DNA of 64,000 bases. It comes from Symsagittifera roscoffensis (lineage: Eukaryota; Xenacoelomorpha; Acoela; Convolutidae). The position numbers and the translations under genes are program-made. Positions 34,934 through 47,012 of this stretch are shown in pieces (position 1 is the first letter of the stretch; each line of letters opens with the position of its first letter). The DNA lies in NCBI RefSeq assembly GCF_963678635.1, contig NC_087066.1, positions 3,148,485 to 3,212,484 of the forward strand, given 5' to 3'. The notes under the pieces are model-generated. The model ran no database searches and had not been told where the DNA came from. It saw only the letters and a list, made by a program, of their open reading frames with translations.

Positions 34934-36388
34934 GTGAGTATATACTTTTAAAATGGTGGATTAAATTTGATTTTGTTCTAAAATTTTATTCGCCTGCTTT
35001 CTGTTTTAGAAATTTTTTTAAAGTTTTTGTAACACCTTCAAAATCGTGATTGAAATTCAATCAAAAGTCAAAGAAATGCAAATTTCATGTATGCTAATGA
35101 CTAATTGTGCGACCTATGATTAACTGGTCAAATTCATCATTCACTACCTTGCTGAAACTTAAACAGGCTTTGTTTTTGCGTTTCCTTAACGCTTCCCAGT
35201 TTTTATTTTATGCACAAAAATATTAAATATTCAAAAAGAGTTCAAAATAAAAAAAAACATGGTGTCGTTTTCAAGAGTCCATAATTTAACTCACACTTTT
35301 ATAAAGATGTTGATGATTTTTTCTTCATTTTTTCAGGAAAAGTGTTAAAAATTGTTCAGGCTCAAGTTTCAAATTTGCGGCTTAATTTTTGTTTCTTTTC
35401 AAGTGCATTTAATTTTCTTTGTTGAAAGGAAAGCAAACTTTAATATTAAACATTAGAAGGTTAAAAATTACAAAAAACGGGATCCACTTCTAGTTTCGTA
35501 AGTGAAAATAAATTTTCGAAATATACTCATAAATATAAAATCAGGTATATATGCATTTTTGAGTTCAACTGAAATTCATCTGCGGAAACTTAGCTGAATG
35601 ATTAGTAGGGTCATAATTTTTTTCGATGAAATTCAAAATTTAAAGTTTTCTCAATCCTGTCGTTTTTTTTCTGTTTCCCTGCGTTCATTACTTTTTTTCA
35701 ACTGTCAATTGGCTATTATAAACATTATGCAGAAATTGGTTAATTGGAAAAATGTTCTCAGTATCGAACATCCAAAATGAAAAGATCACAAATAAACGTG
35801 ATCGATTTCTAGTTTTTTAAGATTAGATAAAATAGTCCAATATCCAGCTTGCTTAAAATAAGTTCAACTTAACCAACAAATATCAATCAAAAAAATTTGC
35901 GAAGTTCAAAGAGCTTCAAAACAATATAAATTTTACCGTGAAAAGCGAAAATTAAAACTTTTCCAAAAAACGAGTCAGTTTTTTTTCTGTTTCTTTGCGT
36001 TTATTGACTCTTTTTCAACTTTCTGTTGGCTAGATTCTTTTTTCAACGAAGTGATTGTCAGTTGAATTGGTAGTGATGATTTGTTTCTGATTTTTTTTGA
36101 ATAAAAAATTGAAAAAATTGCTTGTTCATCTGGTTTAGTCAGTGAGGGTACTTTAAAAAAACCAATACCAATCATAAACGTTCTTACATTTTTTCCAAAT
36201 CAAAGATCCTTAACGTGCATATGTTTTCAATGACTTTTGAAAGTTAAAAACTTTTTTCTTCTGGCTCTTATTGTTTTTTTTTGTTTTTTTTTCTTTTTTC
36301 CAACCATCTGCTGGCTATACTTCAATGGGATTGGTGATAAATTATACTTTGCTTATGCTTATTCCTACTTATTTTTTTGAAAATGTAG

Positions 36389-36550
36389 GTCGAATTAAGA
36401 ATTGACTATCAACAGCGCGATATCAGCAAAACTTGCCTCTCAATAGGAACTAAACATTTATTGAACGGGCAATTTAGAGACGTTTGCAAATCAAGTCGCT
36501 CAAAATCTGGAAACTTTTTCATAATAAAAAAAATACAACTCGTCGGGAAA
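36389..36550 (+). CDS. PLAT gene exon C7 (intact)
   Basis: 162 bases, phase 0 borders, acceptor AATGTAG, donor GTGAGT, 54 open codons. It is the sister of C5, with the first Lys changed to Glu (VELRIDYQQ). It is the only intact C copy in U3. Confidence 0.7.
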
Positions 36551-38004
36551 GTGAGTATATACTTTTAAAATGGTTGATTAAATTTGATTTTGTTCTAAAA
36601 TTTTGTTCGCCTGCTTTCTGTTTTAGAAATTTTTCTAAAGTTTTTGTAACACCTTCAAAATCTTGATTGAAATTCAATCAAAACTCAAAGAAATGCAAAT
36701 TTCATTTATGCTAATGACTAATTGTGCGACCTATGATTAACTGGTCAAATTCATCATTCACTACCTTGCTGAAACTTAAACAGGCTTTGTTTTTGCGTTT
36801 TCTTAACGCTTCCCAGTTTTTATTTTATGCACAAAAATATTAAATATTCAAAAAGAGTTCAAAAGAAAAAAAAAGATGGTGTGGTTTTCAAGAGTCCATA
36901 ATTTAGGTCAGACTTTTATAAAGGTGCTGATGATTTTTTCTTCATTTTTTCAGGAAAAGTATTAAAAATTGTTCAGGCTCAAGTTTCAAGTTTGCGGTTT
37001 AATTTTTGTTTCCTTTCAAGTTTAAATTTAATTTTCTTTGTTGAAAGGAAAGCAAATTTTAATATTAAATATTAGAAGGTTAAAAATTACAAAAAACGGG
37101 ATCGACTTCTAGTTTTGTAAGTGGAAATAAATTTTCGAAATATACTCATAAATATATAATCAGGTATATATGCATTTTTGAGTTCAATTGAAATTCATCT
37201 GCGGAAACTTAGCTGAATGATTAGTAGGGTCATAATTTTTTTCCATGAAATTCAAAATTTAAAGTTTTCTCAATCTTGTCGTTTTTTTTCTGTTTCCCTG
37301 CGTTCATTACTTTTTTTCAACTGTCAATTGGCTATTATAAACATTTTGCAGAAATTGGTTAATTGGAAAAATGTTCTCAGTATCGAACATCGAAAATGAA
37401 AAGATCACAAATAAACGTGATCGATTTCTAGTTTTTTAAGATTAGATAAAATAGTCCACTATCCAGTTTGCTTAAAATGAGTTCAGCTTAACAACAAAAT
37501 ATCAATCAAAAATGTTTGCGAAGTTCAAAGAGCTTTAAAACAAAATAAATTTTACCGTGAAAATCGAAAATTGAAATTGTTTTCCAAAAAACTAGTCAGT
37601 TTTTTTTCTGTTTCTTTGTTGCGTTTTTTGACTCTTTTTCAACTTTCTGTTGGCTAGATTCTTTTTTCAACGAAGTGATTGTCAGTTGAATTGGTAGTGA
37701 TGATTTGTTTCTGATTTTTTTTGAATAAAAAATTGCTTGTTCATCTGGTTTAGTCAGTGGGGGTACTTTAAAAAAAAACCAATACCAATCATAAACGTTT
37801 TTACCTTTTTTCCAAATCAAAGATCCTTAACGTGCATATGTTTTCAATGACTTTTGAAAGTTGAAAACTTTTTTCTTCTGGCTCTTATTGTTTTTTTGTT
37901 TTTTTTTTCTTTTTTCCAACCATCTGCTGGCTATACTTCAATGGGATTGGTGATAAATTATACTTTGCTTATGCTTATTCCTACTGATTTTTTTGAACAT
38001 GTAG

Positions 38005-38163
38005 GTCAAATAAAGAATTGAGCATCAACAGCGCGATATCAGCAAAACTTGCCTCTCAATAGGAACCAAACATTTATTGAAAGGGCAATTTAGAGACGTT
38101 TGCAAATCAAGTCGCTCAAAATCTGGAAACTTTTTCATAAAAAAAAGACAACTCGTCGGGAAA
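38005..38163 (+). pseudogene. Exon C8: broken copy
   Basis: 159 bases. The third codon is TAA where the others have TTA, and three bases are missing in the A-rich part near the end. Splice borders are ATGTAG and GTGAGT, so it could still be spliced but would terminate translation. Confidence 0.7.
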
Positions 38164-39621
38164 GTGAGTATATAATTTTAAAATGGTGAATTAAATTTGA
38201 TTTTGTTCTAAAATTTTATTCGCCTGCTTTCTATTTTAGAAATTTTTTAAAGTTTTTGTAACACCTTCAAAATCTTGATTGAAATTCAATCAAAACTCAA
38301 CGAGATGCAAATTTCATGTATGCTAATGAGTAATTGTGCGACCAATGATAAACTGGTCAAATTCATCATTCACTACCTTGCTAAAACTACTTAAACAGGC
38401 TTTGTTTTTGCGTTTCCTTAACGCTTCCCATTTTTTATTTTATTGCACAAAAATAACAAATATTCAAAAAGAGTTCAATATAAAAGAATAAGATGGTGTG
38501 GTTTTCAAGAGTCCATAATTTAAGTCAGACTTTTATATAGGTGCTGGTGATTTTTCTTCATTTTTTTCAGGAAAAGTGTTAAAAAATGTTCAGGCTCAAG
38601 TTTCAATTTTGCCGTTTAATTTTTGTTTCCTTTCAAGTGCATTTAATTTTCTTTGTTGAAAGGAAAGCAAACTTTAATATTAAACATTAGAAGGTTAAAA
38701 TTTACGAAAAACGGGATCGACTTCTAGTTTCGAAAATGGAAATAAATTTTCGAAATTTACTCATACATATATACTCAGGTATATATGCATTTTTGAGTTC
38801 AATTGAAATTCATCTGCGGAAACTTAGCTGAATGATTAGTAGGGTCATAAATTTTTTCGATGAAATTCAAAATTTAAAGTTTTCTCAATCCTGTCGTTTT
38901 TTTTCTGTTTCCCTGCGTTCATTACTTTTTTTCAACTGTCAACTGGCTATTATAAACATTATGCAGAAATTGGTTAATTGGAAAAATGTTCTCAGTATCG
39001 AACATCGAAAATGAAAAGATCAGAAATAAACGTGATCGATTTCTAGTTTTTTAAGATTAGATAAAATAGTCCACTATCCAGTTTGCTTAAAATGAGTTCA
39101 GCTTAACAACAAAATATCAATCAAAAATGTTTGCGAAGTTCAAAGAGCTTTAAAACAATATAAATTTTACCGTGAAAATCGAAAATTGAAATTGTTTTCA
39201 AAAAAACTAGTCAGTTTTTTTTCTGTTTCTTTGTTGCGTTTTTTGACTCTTTTTCAATTTTCTGTTGGCTAGATTTTTTTTTCAACGAAGTCATTGTCAG
39301 TTGAATTGGTCGTGATGATTTGTTTTTGATTTTTTTTGAATAAATAATTGCTTGTTTATCTGGTTTAGTCAATGGGGGTACTTTAAAACAGTACAAATAC
39401 CAATCATAAGCGTTTTTTAGCATTTTTTCCAAATCAAAGTTCTTTAACGTGTATATGTTTTCAATGATTTTTGAAAGTTGAAAACATTTTTTTTCTGGCT
39501 CTTATAATTTTTTTTGTTTTTTTTTCTTTTTTTTAACAATCTGCTGGCTATTTTTCAATGGTTTTGGTGATAAATTATACTTTGCTTATGCTTATTCCTA
39601 CTTAATTTTTTGAACCTGTTA

Positions 39622-39781
39622 GTCAAATTAAGACTTGAGCATCAACAGCGCGATATCAGCAAAACTTGCCTCTCAATACGAATCAAACATTTATTGAACG
39701 GGCAATTTAGAGACGTTTGTAAATCAAGTTGCTCAAAATCTGGAAACTTTTTCAAAATAAAAAAAACTACTCGTCGAGAAA
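39622..39781 (+). pseudogene. Exon C9: broken copy with damaged acceptor
   Basis: The acceptor TGTAG is changed to TGTTAG with the AG displaced by one base. A net two-base shortening near the end shifts the frame. It is the most divergent C copy (for example, SIRIKH and SSCSKS). It is not usable as a normal exon. Confidence 0.68.
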
Positions 39782-41300
39782 GTGAGTTTGTACTTTGAAA
39801 ATGGTGAATTATAACTTTCTGTTCAAGAAAATTTTTTAAGTTTTTGTAACACCTTCAAAATCTTAATTGCCTTTCAATCAAAACTCAACGCGAGACCTAT
39901 TTAATGTATGCTAATGATTAATTGTTCGACCTATGATTAACTGGTCAAATTCATCATTCACTACCTAGTTTTTTTTTATTGCACAAAAATAATAAATATT
40001 CGAAAAGAGTTCAATATAAGCATAATAAGATGGTGTGGTTTTGAAGAGTCTATGATTGAAGTCAGACTTTTATATAGGTGCTGATGATTTTTTCTTCAGT
40101 TTTTTCAGGAAAAGTGTTAAAATTTGTTCAGGCTCAAGCTTCAATTTTGCGGTTTAATTTTTGTTTCCTTTCAAGTGCATTTAATTTTCTTTGTTGAAAG
40201 GAAAGCAAACTTTAATATTAAACATTAGAAGGTTAAAGATCACGAAAAACGGGATCGACCTCCAGTTTCTATAATGGAAATGAATTTTCAGATTTCCCAG
40301 CGGAAACAATAATTTACCTATGGATTCAGTTTTTTCAAATTGTGTTAATTTAATCAAGAAAGTTTCAATTATACGAGAAATTCACAAAGTTTTGAAGACA
40401 TCCAATTATTCCATAAAATTTGAAGGTTGAGATGTTTTGTTATTTTTAAGTCATATTTTTTCTGTTACTTGCGTTCCTTGATTCTTTTCCAACTGTCTGT
40501 TGGCCATGTTTTTAAAATCTTTGAGCTCATTGTTTAAAAGCTAGTTTGATTTGTTTAACTTTGTGACCTGATCATTGTTTACAGCCCTCAGATCAATGAG
40601 TTATTCAGACTCACTCTTAGTTTTAAATTGTCAACTTTTTTTAAAAATCGAGACGGTTTTCAGGAAAAATGCAAGACTTTCTCAGTATTCAGATTTCTCC
40701 TTATGTACAGAGGTTTTGTTCTGGTTTGGTAAATGGTTTGCACAAGAAACGAGAAAAACTGAGTGATGGAAAAAAGGCCAATAATTTAGCTGACTACCGA
40801 CTACACTGATTAAAAAAAATATCAAAAGTGAAGAATAGGTTTTAATAACTGAAAGATTTTTTTTGTCTCAATGTTCCATTTTTTTCCCGGAAAATGCACT
40901 TAAAATAACCGTATATTTACAGTATAAGTGGCAAAAATAGTCAAATAACGTTATAATTTTAGTATAATTAAACTTAATGGCCAGAATTTTTAAAAAAGTT
41001 GAATTTTTCGTCTGAAAACTTAAAATTCTCCGACCAGTTTTTGTCAACACTGAAACAGTTTTTCCGATTTTGAAAAGGTTTTAAAATGATAATAAATTTT
41101 ACTTGAAGTCTTATGAAATTTCGTTGGTGTAGTCAAAAATGGTAAGAAACTGTACCTCACAAAATTTCATCTTGTTAAGAGTAAACCCGTTTTTCTTATT
41201 TTTCTTCATGATCATTCAAATTCGTGCGGTAAAAGCGAGAAAAATTCCGTTCTGTAAAAACTGAAATGCAAATGGCGCAAAAACAAGAATAAAGCATAAT

Positions 41301-41805
41301 TTTGAGTGATTATTAATCATTAGGCTTCCCAAGATAAAAAAAAACTATTTACCTATTCTCTAATTGGGTTTATTTTAAAAGGTGATAAAAAGTCTCGAAG
41401 TTGAAGTTAGTTTCAACTTTTTTGGTGTGTTCTTTCGTTTCCAAATCAATTCAAACTGATTTGCAAAAAGGTAAACAAATATGCTATCCTAATAGTGTAA
41501 ATCATAAAAGGTTCAAAAAGTACTCAGAATTCTCAGGTTCTCAGAATTCTCATAATATTCTCTTTGAAACTCGAAAAACTTGATTTTTGATTTTTGGTCT
41601 TTTTGAGTTCGTTGATACCTTTTCCTGGGCCTTATAGTTTTTTCTTTGAAAAGGCTTCAAAACTAATCAGCCGCGTTTTTTTTTAAATTTCTTGCCAGTT
41701 TCCCAAGTTTTTATAGGCCAAGTTTTACTTTTTTTGATAAGCTACTAGTTGTTCCATTTAAGTTTTCGGGAACCATCCTCTGGGATCAAACCTGTTTGGT
41801 TTTAG
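41301..41805. other. Intron C-D, single-copy part
   Basis: There is no coding signal. It contains a short imperfect direct repeat (TCTCAGAATTCTCA-like, around 41525-41560) and ends in the acceptor GGTTTTAG before exon D. Confidence 0.45.
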
Positions 41806-41902
41806 TTGACTGTGTACAAGAAAGTAGATGGAAAACATGTGCCAACGCTGTTTCGCTACGGTGGCTGGCTTCTCGGAAGAATTGATATAACTCTGTTTCC
41901 AG
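41806..41902 (+). CDS. PLAT gene exon D: inter-domain linker
   Basis: 97 bases after GGTTTTAG, donor GTGAGC, 32 open codons plus one base (phase 0 in, 1 out). It reads LTVYKKVDGKHVPTLF and then GGWLLGRIDITLFP, which looks like a pair of beta-strands. Phase 0 fits every C exon (and also every B exon if C is skipped). No named domain is recognised. Confidence 0.6.
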
Positions 41903-42788
41903 GTGAGCTAAGTCTCCACGTAAAGCTAAAGTTACATGGTTAGTTGCTTTTCGTGTTTTTGTGGCTCTTCTCCATATCCTATTTATTATGCTGCCGGCCA
42001 TTGAGTTTTAGCCGCTAACCTTGTGAAAACAGTTTAAAAACACTAAATCAAACTCAAAATAGAGAAATTACCATTCACTTAAATACAGCAAATATTTAAT
42101 CATTTTGAGATTTTTGAAAACGTTTGTTCCTTGCAATATCACATTTCAACAGAAAAATTTTCACCTGATTTTTTATTTTGTTATTATTTTAAAGCCTTTT
42201 GATTTGATTTTAACTCTGTTAATTTGAAACGGGGTGTCTCTAAAAAAAGCAATTGTTTCTCATTGTTTTTTTGACAGTGCAAAAGCAATTTTGAAAACTC
42301 AGTTGCAATTTTAACGCCATTTTGCCGCGTCCAGGTAAAACTTGTACCTGGGTTTTTTCACGTGGTGTTTTAGATACGTTTTAAGGTTTTTTCTAATTGT
42401 ATAAGTAGATACGTTTTTCATAATTAAGCGTGCATATGTGAAAACGCTAAACATACCAATTTAAATCCGTTTAGTGCTACAAAAAAGTTCAACATTTTTC
42501 TTCAGAAACAGTTACTATAAAGTGATAAAGTTTTCGCTTTGAGATTTTCAGCTTTTATATTGGATAACCGTCATGGCACTGAAAACTGTGTGAAGTGCGA
42601 TGCCAAAAAATAATTTAACAAAATAACGCAAAAAGTGTAGAATGTGGGAAAAAAAGGGAAACATAAAATCCTTAGACACGCTGCAAAGACTTCGATTTGT
42701 ATATTTTGTCAAGAACTGACATGGTTTGGCAAAGGTAACAATTGCATAAAAAAGACATTTTAATATATTGTTTCACTTCGAATTCTAG

Positions 42789-42872
42789 TTACAGAGTTAT
42801 TTATAAAAGTTTCCAAACACAAATCGGTATCGTTTCGAAGAACACAATTACGCCGGCACGAACTGTTTTCAG
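42789..42872 (+). CDS. PLAT gene exon D' (proposed)
   Basis: 84 bases between the acceptor GAATTCTAG and a donor GTGTAT, phase 1 on both sides, open for 28 codons in exactly the frame left by exon D (ELFIKVSKHKSVSF and then a basic stretch). Frame fit and openness support it. The donor is weak and the acceptor has a poor pyrimidine tract. Skipping it also leaves the frame intact. Confidence 0.4.
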
Positions 42873-44880
42873 GTGTATCATTAAGCGGAAATCAAAACAG
42901 GAGTTAACTTCTCAGATCCAATAGACCGTTCTATTGGAAAACATTTATTCAACGTAAACTTCTTTAAAATCTTATTTCGCGCTTTACTCAAAAAAATATA
43001 TGCTTTTTTGTTTGCTCGGGTAGTTAATTCTATTCAGAGCCTAAAAATCAGCGGGAAAAAATTGAGAAAAACAGTAAATTTTTATCAAAAAATTTTCAAA
43101 GCAGCCTCCAAAGAACGGTATTTTCAAAAATTTATGCTTAAAACTGTTCAATTGAATGAAAAAAATCACATATGAAAAACAAGGACTTCCCATCCAGGAA
43201 AATCATTTAAAACCATTTTAAACAATTATGGAACTTAAAGTATGATCGACCCGACCCTTGTTGAGTTTTTTATCTAATCATAGCTAGCTTTTGATTTGTT
43301 TTCTTGATTGTTTTCATGCATTATGTGATGGAATGAACTCTACGCTTATAAAGTTTTCCTAAATAATTTGCCTTCTGATTCCCATTAAAGTTCAAAATTT
43401 AGTTTTGTCGATGTCTGCACAAATTCAAACTCCAAACTGGATGATTGGTGCACATAGCTTTTCTAGGAAACTATTAAATGCTGTCCAGTCAAAATTTTTC
43501 TCAAATGAATAAACACTCCACAGTACGGCAAATTGTTAGTTTTTACTTGATCAATATGCTCATGAAAATTTCATTTCCTGTCGAGACAAATATATAACAC
43601 TTTCCACGTTTTTTAATTGACAGTCACTAAAAAGTAGTTTTTTCTTCATTTTTTTTCGGCTCAAACAGTGTTTGATGGTCTTAGTTTTTTTGACACTCAA
43701 AATCAATTTGTTGTTTTCTGACCGAACCTTTTTTCTAGCAAAGCCGATTGGTGCATGGCTGCAAAATAGTCGTTTTAATGGAATTGACAACAGTATCATG
43801 TGCATAAAAAGGTACCCCTGTGTTAGTCGTGACTATTTGAAGATCTTCTGAGTATAGAATTACTGAAAGATTTGTTTGAATGTGCTGACAACGGGTGCTA
43901 AATTAAGATGCCAAAAAATTATACAGGCCCTCCGAAATTCATAAGTTATAATTCTATTAACACGTTAGGGTGATAAACCATATCAAAAACTTTTGTTATG
44001 CCGAAAAGTCATGCTGAGCAAGTATTTTTTTTCGTTAGCGACCTTGAAAGTTTTTTAACCTTATAATAAGGGGGTCAACAGTGCTCCTCTTTGATCTGAA
44101 ACTAAGTTGATTATTTTACAAAAGTGTAAGTTTGTCTATATATACTTAGGATCGTCTGAAAAAAAAAACGCTCAAAAAAGTTTCTAAGATATGTTAGAAT
44201 CGAAATTGATTATTAGTCTGAAGGGAGGGTCTTCAATTTTTCCTACCTTAGGAACTGGTACAGTTTTAGCAATTTTTAAGTAACTTGAGTAGATTGCTGA
44301 GGTTAAGCTTTCATCAAAAACATATGTTAGACAACTTTCTAGTTTTCTTATTGTTTTAAGAGATTAGTATTGCTATCATAGCAATCTGTACTAAACACTT
44401 TATGAAACTTTCGATAAAATCAATAACTTCCATTGAACCAGTATTTTTCCAATCAAAAAACGTTGCTTCAAACGGATTTCATTATTTTCTATGCTTGGAA
44501 TTTTTCCTTTTGCCTTTCGTTTCCACCAATTGATTTTGAAATTTTTCAATCTATAATCAAAACAAAGCGTTATTTTATTTCTGATATTAATTTCGTTTTT
44601 TTATTGATGATTAAGTTTTTGAAAATTTTGTATCTAGTACTGTAATTAATCCGTGCCTCAGTTGTTTGAACATTCAAAAACTGTTGTCGTAACCATTTCT
44701 TTTTTGCTGCTGCTTTCTATTTCATTACTTTTACATAGTTCCAATAGTTGTTTTGGAAGAAATGATCATCTAATTAGATCAGTACCTTGTTTAAATTTTT
44801 TAAAAAAAGTGTGAAGATGTGTAAATTGCGTAAATGCTCAAATTCATGCCTCATATAAAACCTAAATTTTTTTCTGTTTT
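42873..44880. other. Intron, no feature recognised
   Basis: AT-rich DNA with short chance frames on both strands. I see no repeat family shared with the rest of the window here. Confidence 0.4.
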
Positions 44881-44885
44881 TCCTT

Positions 44886-45560
44886 TTAGCAGTTGCTCCC
44901 TTTTAGCACTGGTTCGCTTTGAGCAGTTGTTTTTTCATTGAAAAAATAGTGTTCGAGAAGTTTTGTGAACAAATGAACACCAAATTGATCAAACACTGGA
45001 TTTTTTTTTTGAGAATGCCGATGTACAGAAAACGAGTTATCCAATCTGCTGCTATGTTCTATCATTCGTGTTGGTAGGCAGTCTGTTTTAACTTCTCGCA
45101 CACCCTCTCTCATTATCACAACCTCATTTTTTAATTGGTTTCCGTACTTCAATAGGCAACTTCACGTGTTCATTTCCATGTCGTAGCGATATTCCATCTA
45201 AATAGTTTTGCAGCTTTTCGAAGAGATTACTGTTTAGCAAATTGGGTGAAGTGTTTTTTCAGATTATTATAATTATTTAATTTATCCGATTTTTGATGAA
45301 CAGTTACAAGATTTGATTTTTTTAGTTTTATTTTTTTTTGCTTTATTATTTTTTGTTCTGTCACGGTGTTGACTATAATGGCAATACCTTCCCCCTCAAT
45401 TTGTGTAGCTTAACTATAGAGGGGATCGTAATCTAGAATTTGAAAGATGTTTTTATCAGAGTTAATTAAGCCAGTCTTCAATTGATTAGATGATATGTGG
45501 AGTTGGGCCGATTGCACTGTTTTTAGTTCAAGTTCTTCAACGTTTCGGGGCAAAAATTTG
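44886..45560 (-). pseudogene. Minus-strand coding remnant of unknown family, copy 1
   Basis: Read on the minus strand, a segment around 45124-45250 gives LFEKLQNYLDGISLRHG, ending at TGA, and an overlapping 88-codon frame occupies 44886-45152. Further upstream on that strand (45270-45550) a Cys/His patch (RYCHYSQHRDRT) precedes a Lys-rich stretch. All three parts have counterparts about 0.8 kb away at 45760-46330, with different lesions. Comparative constraint on SLRH and YCHxxQHxD suggests real former coding sequence, perhaps of a transposon. I do not recognise the family. Confidence 0.4.
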
Positions 45561-45759
45561 GTGATTTATAAGAACACTAAAAAATTTCGAAAATGCGGGT
45601 CCTAAGAATTCCAAAACTGCGCACCTTTACTAATTTATGCTGCAAAAAAGAACTAAACTTTTTATTTCCGTTTTTCAACTTTTTCTAGTTTTTAGCAGTA
45701 AAAAGTTTTTTGAAAGTTTTTGATAATAATTGAGTACCCAAATAATTAGATGCTTAAAA

Positions 45760-46380
45760 TTGATACTTTTTATGGGAAATCGATGTCTAGAAAAATAATT
45801 CAATCATTGTGCTGCTATGTTTTATCCCTCTTGTTGGGAGACAGCCTCTGTTGTTTTCTAACAGGCATTTCCCGGTCATATACTCTCAAATTTCTTTGAT
45901 TGCTTTGCTGAGTTTCACAGGAAATTTTCTTTGAAAACACCTAAAACTATTTGTTCAATTTCATGCCGTAGTGATAATCCATCCAGGTCATTTTGCAGAC
46001 TTTCGATGGAATCTTTGCTTAGCGAATTTGGTGGAATGTGTATACCGACTACTAAATTTTTCTGATTCGTTTAATTTTTGGATGAGCACTGACAAGATTT
46101 GATTTTGTTTGTTGTCTTTTTTTTGCTTCATTATCCTATGTTTTGTCCTGGTGTTGGCAAAAATGGCAATAATTCCCCCTCATTTTACTGTTGCGCATCT
46201 TAAGAGAGGTTTGTGACATCGAATTTGTTAGATCTTTTGTCAGAATTGTTCTTAAGCCAGGTTTTAGTTGAACTGATGATATGAGGACGTTTGTCCTTTT
46301 AATTTCAAGTTCTTTAAAACTTGGGGGCAAACATCTGAAACTTTGTAAAAAAAACCTAATCTGTTTTGTCCGGGTCTCTG
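45760..46380 (-). pseudogene. Minus-strand coding remnant of unknown family, copy 2
   Basis: The second copy of the block above. The minus strand at 46136-46330 reads 64 codons, including KELEIKRTNVLISSVQLK and YCHFCQHQDKT. At about 45930-46020 it reads IESLQNDLDGLSLRHE before stops. A 60-bp piece of the same repeat (GATACTTTTTATGGGAAATC) occurs a third time at about 46678. The pattern is a tandem duplication of an inserted element in the host intron. Confidence 0.4.
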
Positions 46381-47012
46381 TTAAGCATTTGTTCTGTGCA
46401 ACTTTTACTTCTCGCTTGATTTCTTTACTTCGCTGAAATTTTTTTGTGAAGATCTTTTTTCTTTTTGTATAAGTCTACTACGAAAAGATAAGTTATTTTG
46501 AAAGCTGCGGAAGTCACTATTATGAGCTTTTGGAAACTGTACAAGCTCTAGGTGAACCCATCTCTTAGGTTAAATTTTTGTTTTCTCCGCATTAATGCGG
46601 CTATTGCAAGTTTTTAGTTGTAATACACGTATAAAATTCATTCATCCCTACTCTTCGCTTCTCCGTCCTGTCCCTTGATACTTTTTATGGGAAATCAATG
46701 TCTAGAAAAATAAGTCAATCATTGTGCTGTAACTAAAAACTCCCTCTATTCCAATTCAGTAATCAGTTTTTGGAGATCTTTGAAAATTTACATATGATGG
46801 AGCACTAAATTACGCTTTTAAAATGATGTGTCTTTATTTAAGAAGAGGCTCTTTAAGGCCAAGAGTTTTGAAAATGGCCTGCATAGCAACCAATTGGTTC
46901 GAATAAATTTAGGCTTACAGCAGAGAATTTTTTAAGTTAAATTCAAATCAATTGTAAATGGAAAGCAATTTAAACTACCTCCAGTTTGCTCAAACTTGAT
47001 TAGTTGTCTGTA
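46381..47012. other. Intron, little recognised
   Basis: Apart from the third, partial copy of the 0.8-kb repeat at about 46675-46740, I see nothing specific. Confidence 0.4.

Larger units (their letters stand above)
32588..41300 (+). repeat. Tandem unit U3 of the PLAT exon array (8.7 kb)
   Basis: Contents: LTR fragment, small MITE, B3, modules with C6, C7, C8 and C9, then the tail. It has the most C modules (four) and is the only unit in which the last module runs on past its C exon into the tail without the TATGCATAGAAG junction. It may therefore retain the ancestral right boundary. After 41300 the sequence is single-copy. Confidence 0.78.

Noticed and set aside
20500-40500. Regularly spaced repeats considered as a CRISPR-like array.
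   Set aside because: Spacing is about 1.6 kb, repeats are whole intron modules, and the context is a eukaryotic spliced gene.
18586-41300. Three complete paralogous genes instead of one gene with exon arrays.
   Set aside because: No copies of exon A or exons D-G occur inside the units, and B and C phases only work with the single outer exons.
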